A stretch of 5,672 nucleotides of DNA, from positions 1 to 5,672 of the forward strand of contig JAQVQF010000147.1 of NCBI GenBank assembly GCA_028701715.1, in the 5' to 3' direction. Under the pieces are notes generated by a model. That model was not told where the DNA came from, searched no databases, and worked only from the letters and a program-made list of their open reading frames with translations. Position 1 is the stretch's first letter. Each line of letters opens with the position of its first letter. The stretch comes from Eubacteriales bacterium (GTDB lineage: Bacteria > Bacillota > Clostridia > Oscillospirales > CAG-382). Below, in pieces: positions 5,053-5,672 of this stretch. Position numbers and translations under genes: made by a program.

Positions 5053-5672
5053 TCAATCCGCGGATTCAACGCCGACGGCAAGCTGTTTTATCGTGACGTT
5101 TTCATAAGCTGTTCCGGCGACAAAAATCTTAACACCCGTGACAAGCACTCTGCCGTCACGGACGACGCCCGAGGGTATGTTAAGCTCAGAAAGCGCTATG
5201 CTTCCCTTTAATGACTGATATGCGAGAAGATCGCCGGTGTAGGCTTCCACATTGCCCCCGAGGTATGAATTTATAACAAGATATTTTCCTTCGGTATAAG
5301 CGGAGGGCGTCGCTCCGTCGAAATATAAAATAATGCTGGCATACACGTTTGCGGTTGAAATATCGTAATATAAATATCCGTTCGATACGGAAACGCTGAC
5401 CGGATTTTCGGGCAGACAATGCGCTTCCGGCCATTGTCCGTTGGTATTGCACAGTTTGATTCCGCCGGTTATTTCCTTAAAAATCATATCCGCGGCATTT
5501 ACGGTATACCAATCCCCGCTTTTAAACGAAACGACAGAAACCGCGTCGCTGTCGGCATAAATATAGGTATCCTCATCCGACACGGGCGTTGCCTCGGAGT
5601 CGGATTCATAATGCTCTCCGAACCATGACACCAGGGTTTCCTGAAAAATTTCATTTCCCTTACCGGCAAGAT
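5053..5672 (-). CDS. C-terminal part of an unrecognised, probably extracellular protein
   Basis: The last 205 codons of a gene whose start lies beyond the right edge. The frame is open to the edge, so the GTG at 5631-5629 is almost certainly internal: it has no ribosome binding site, and the residues before it (AGKGNEIFQETL) continue smoothly. The visible part begins with the end of some other domain, then an acidic, Ser/Asp/Glu-rich linker (ESDSEATPVSDEDTY), then about 165 residues rich in Val, Tyr, Gly, Asn and Ser with alternating hydrophobic patterning. The block ends LVTGVKIFVAG...VTIKQLAVG, the style of a jelly-roll or galactose-binding-like C-terminal module of clostridial secreted enzymes. 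Two cysteines occur. No catalytic motif, sorting signal or dockerin is visible at the C terminus. Extracellular location and beta-sandwich fold are inferences from composition; I do not recognise the family. Confidence 0.75.
   Translation of the reverse strand, partial: LAGKGNEIFQETLVSWFGEHYESDSEATPVSDEDTYIYADSDAVSVVSFKSGDWYTVNAADMIFKEITGGIKLCNTNGQWPEAHCLPENPVSVSVSNGYLYYDISTANVYASIILYFDGATPSAYTEGKYLVINSYLGGNVEAYTGDLLAYQSLKGSIALSELNIPSGVVRDGRVLVTGVKIFVAGTAYENVTIKQLAVGVESAD
5055..5066. repeat. 12-bp perfect palindrome at the end of the partial minus-strand gene
   Basis: AATCCGCGGATT reads the same on both strands and begins inside the TGA stop (5055-5053 on the minus strand) of the right-hand gene, 7 bases past the acetyltransferase stop. 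With no loop and no T-tract it is a poor terminator. It may be a chance palindrome or a protein site. Confidence 0.35.

Noticed and set aside
5419..5628. Plus-strand open frame opposite the partial right-hand gene
   Set aside because: It lies within a longer minus-strand frame of protein-like composition and has no start signal.

Overview
The window looks like chromosomal DNA from an anaerobic, low-to-mid GC Gram-positive bacterium of the Clostridia, perhaps an Oscillospirales/Ruminococcaceae-like gut organism. The grounds are a nadB-nadC pair of clostridial type, a lipoprotein that joins cysteine-rich 'PTCTESGYT' repeats to an InlB-like repeat and a CotH-type kinase domain, consensus sigma-A promoter and Shine-Dalgarno signals, and a TTG start. 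The organism is inferred from gene style only; no rRNA or other marker gene is present.

Layout. (1) 1-2366, plus strand: the NAD de novo pair nadB (L-aspartate oxidase, 5' end cut by the window edge) and nadC (quinolinate phosphoribosyltransferase), 6 bases apart. Together with quinolinate synthase NadA, probably encoded just upstream, they would convert aspartate to nicotinate mononucleotide. (2) 2367-2554: a non-coding gap between convergent genes. It holds five tandem 10-bp AT-only-but-one-C repeats that look like stacked -10 boxes, two short GC/T-tract direct repeats, and a strong intrinsic terminator pointing rightwards. (3) 2555-4477, minus strand: a 640-residue predicted CotH-family lipoprotein starting at TTG. 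(4) 4478-4568: a 91-bp divergent intergenic region with a perfect TTGACA-N17-TATAAT promoter for the gene to its right. (5) 4569-5048, plus strand: a GNAT acetyltransferase closely resembling spermidine/spermine (diamine) N-acetyltransferases. (6) 5053-5672, minus strand: the C-terminal 205 codons of a larger protein, probably secreted, that ends in a predicted beta-sandwich; its 5' end lies beyond the window.

The metabolic pair is ordinary housekeeping. The two minus-strand genes look like cell-surface functions and may be unrelated to NAD synthesis. I see no mobile element, CRISPR array, tRNA or rRNA. I did not find a convincing new multi-gene system. The items most worth a second look are the 10-bp promoter-like repeat array with the terminator about 65-110 bases beyond it (a possible small RNA), and the domain architecture of the CotH-like lipoprotein.
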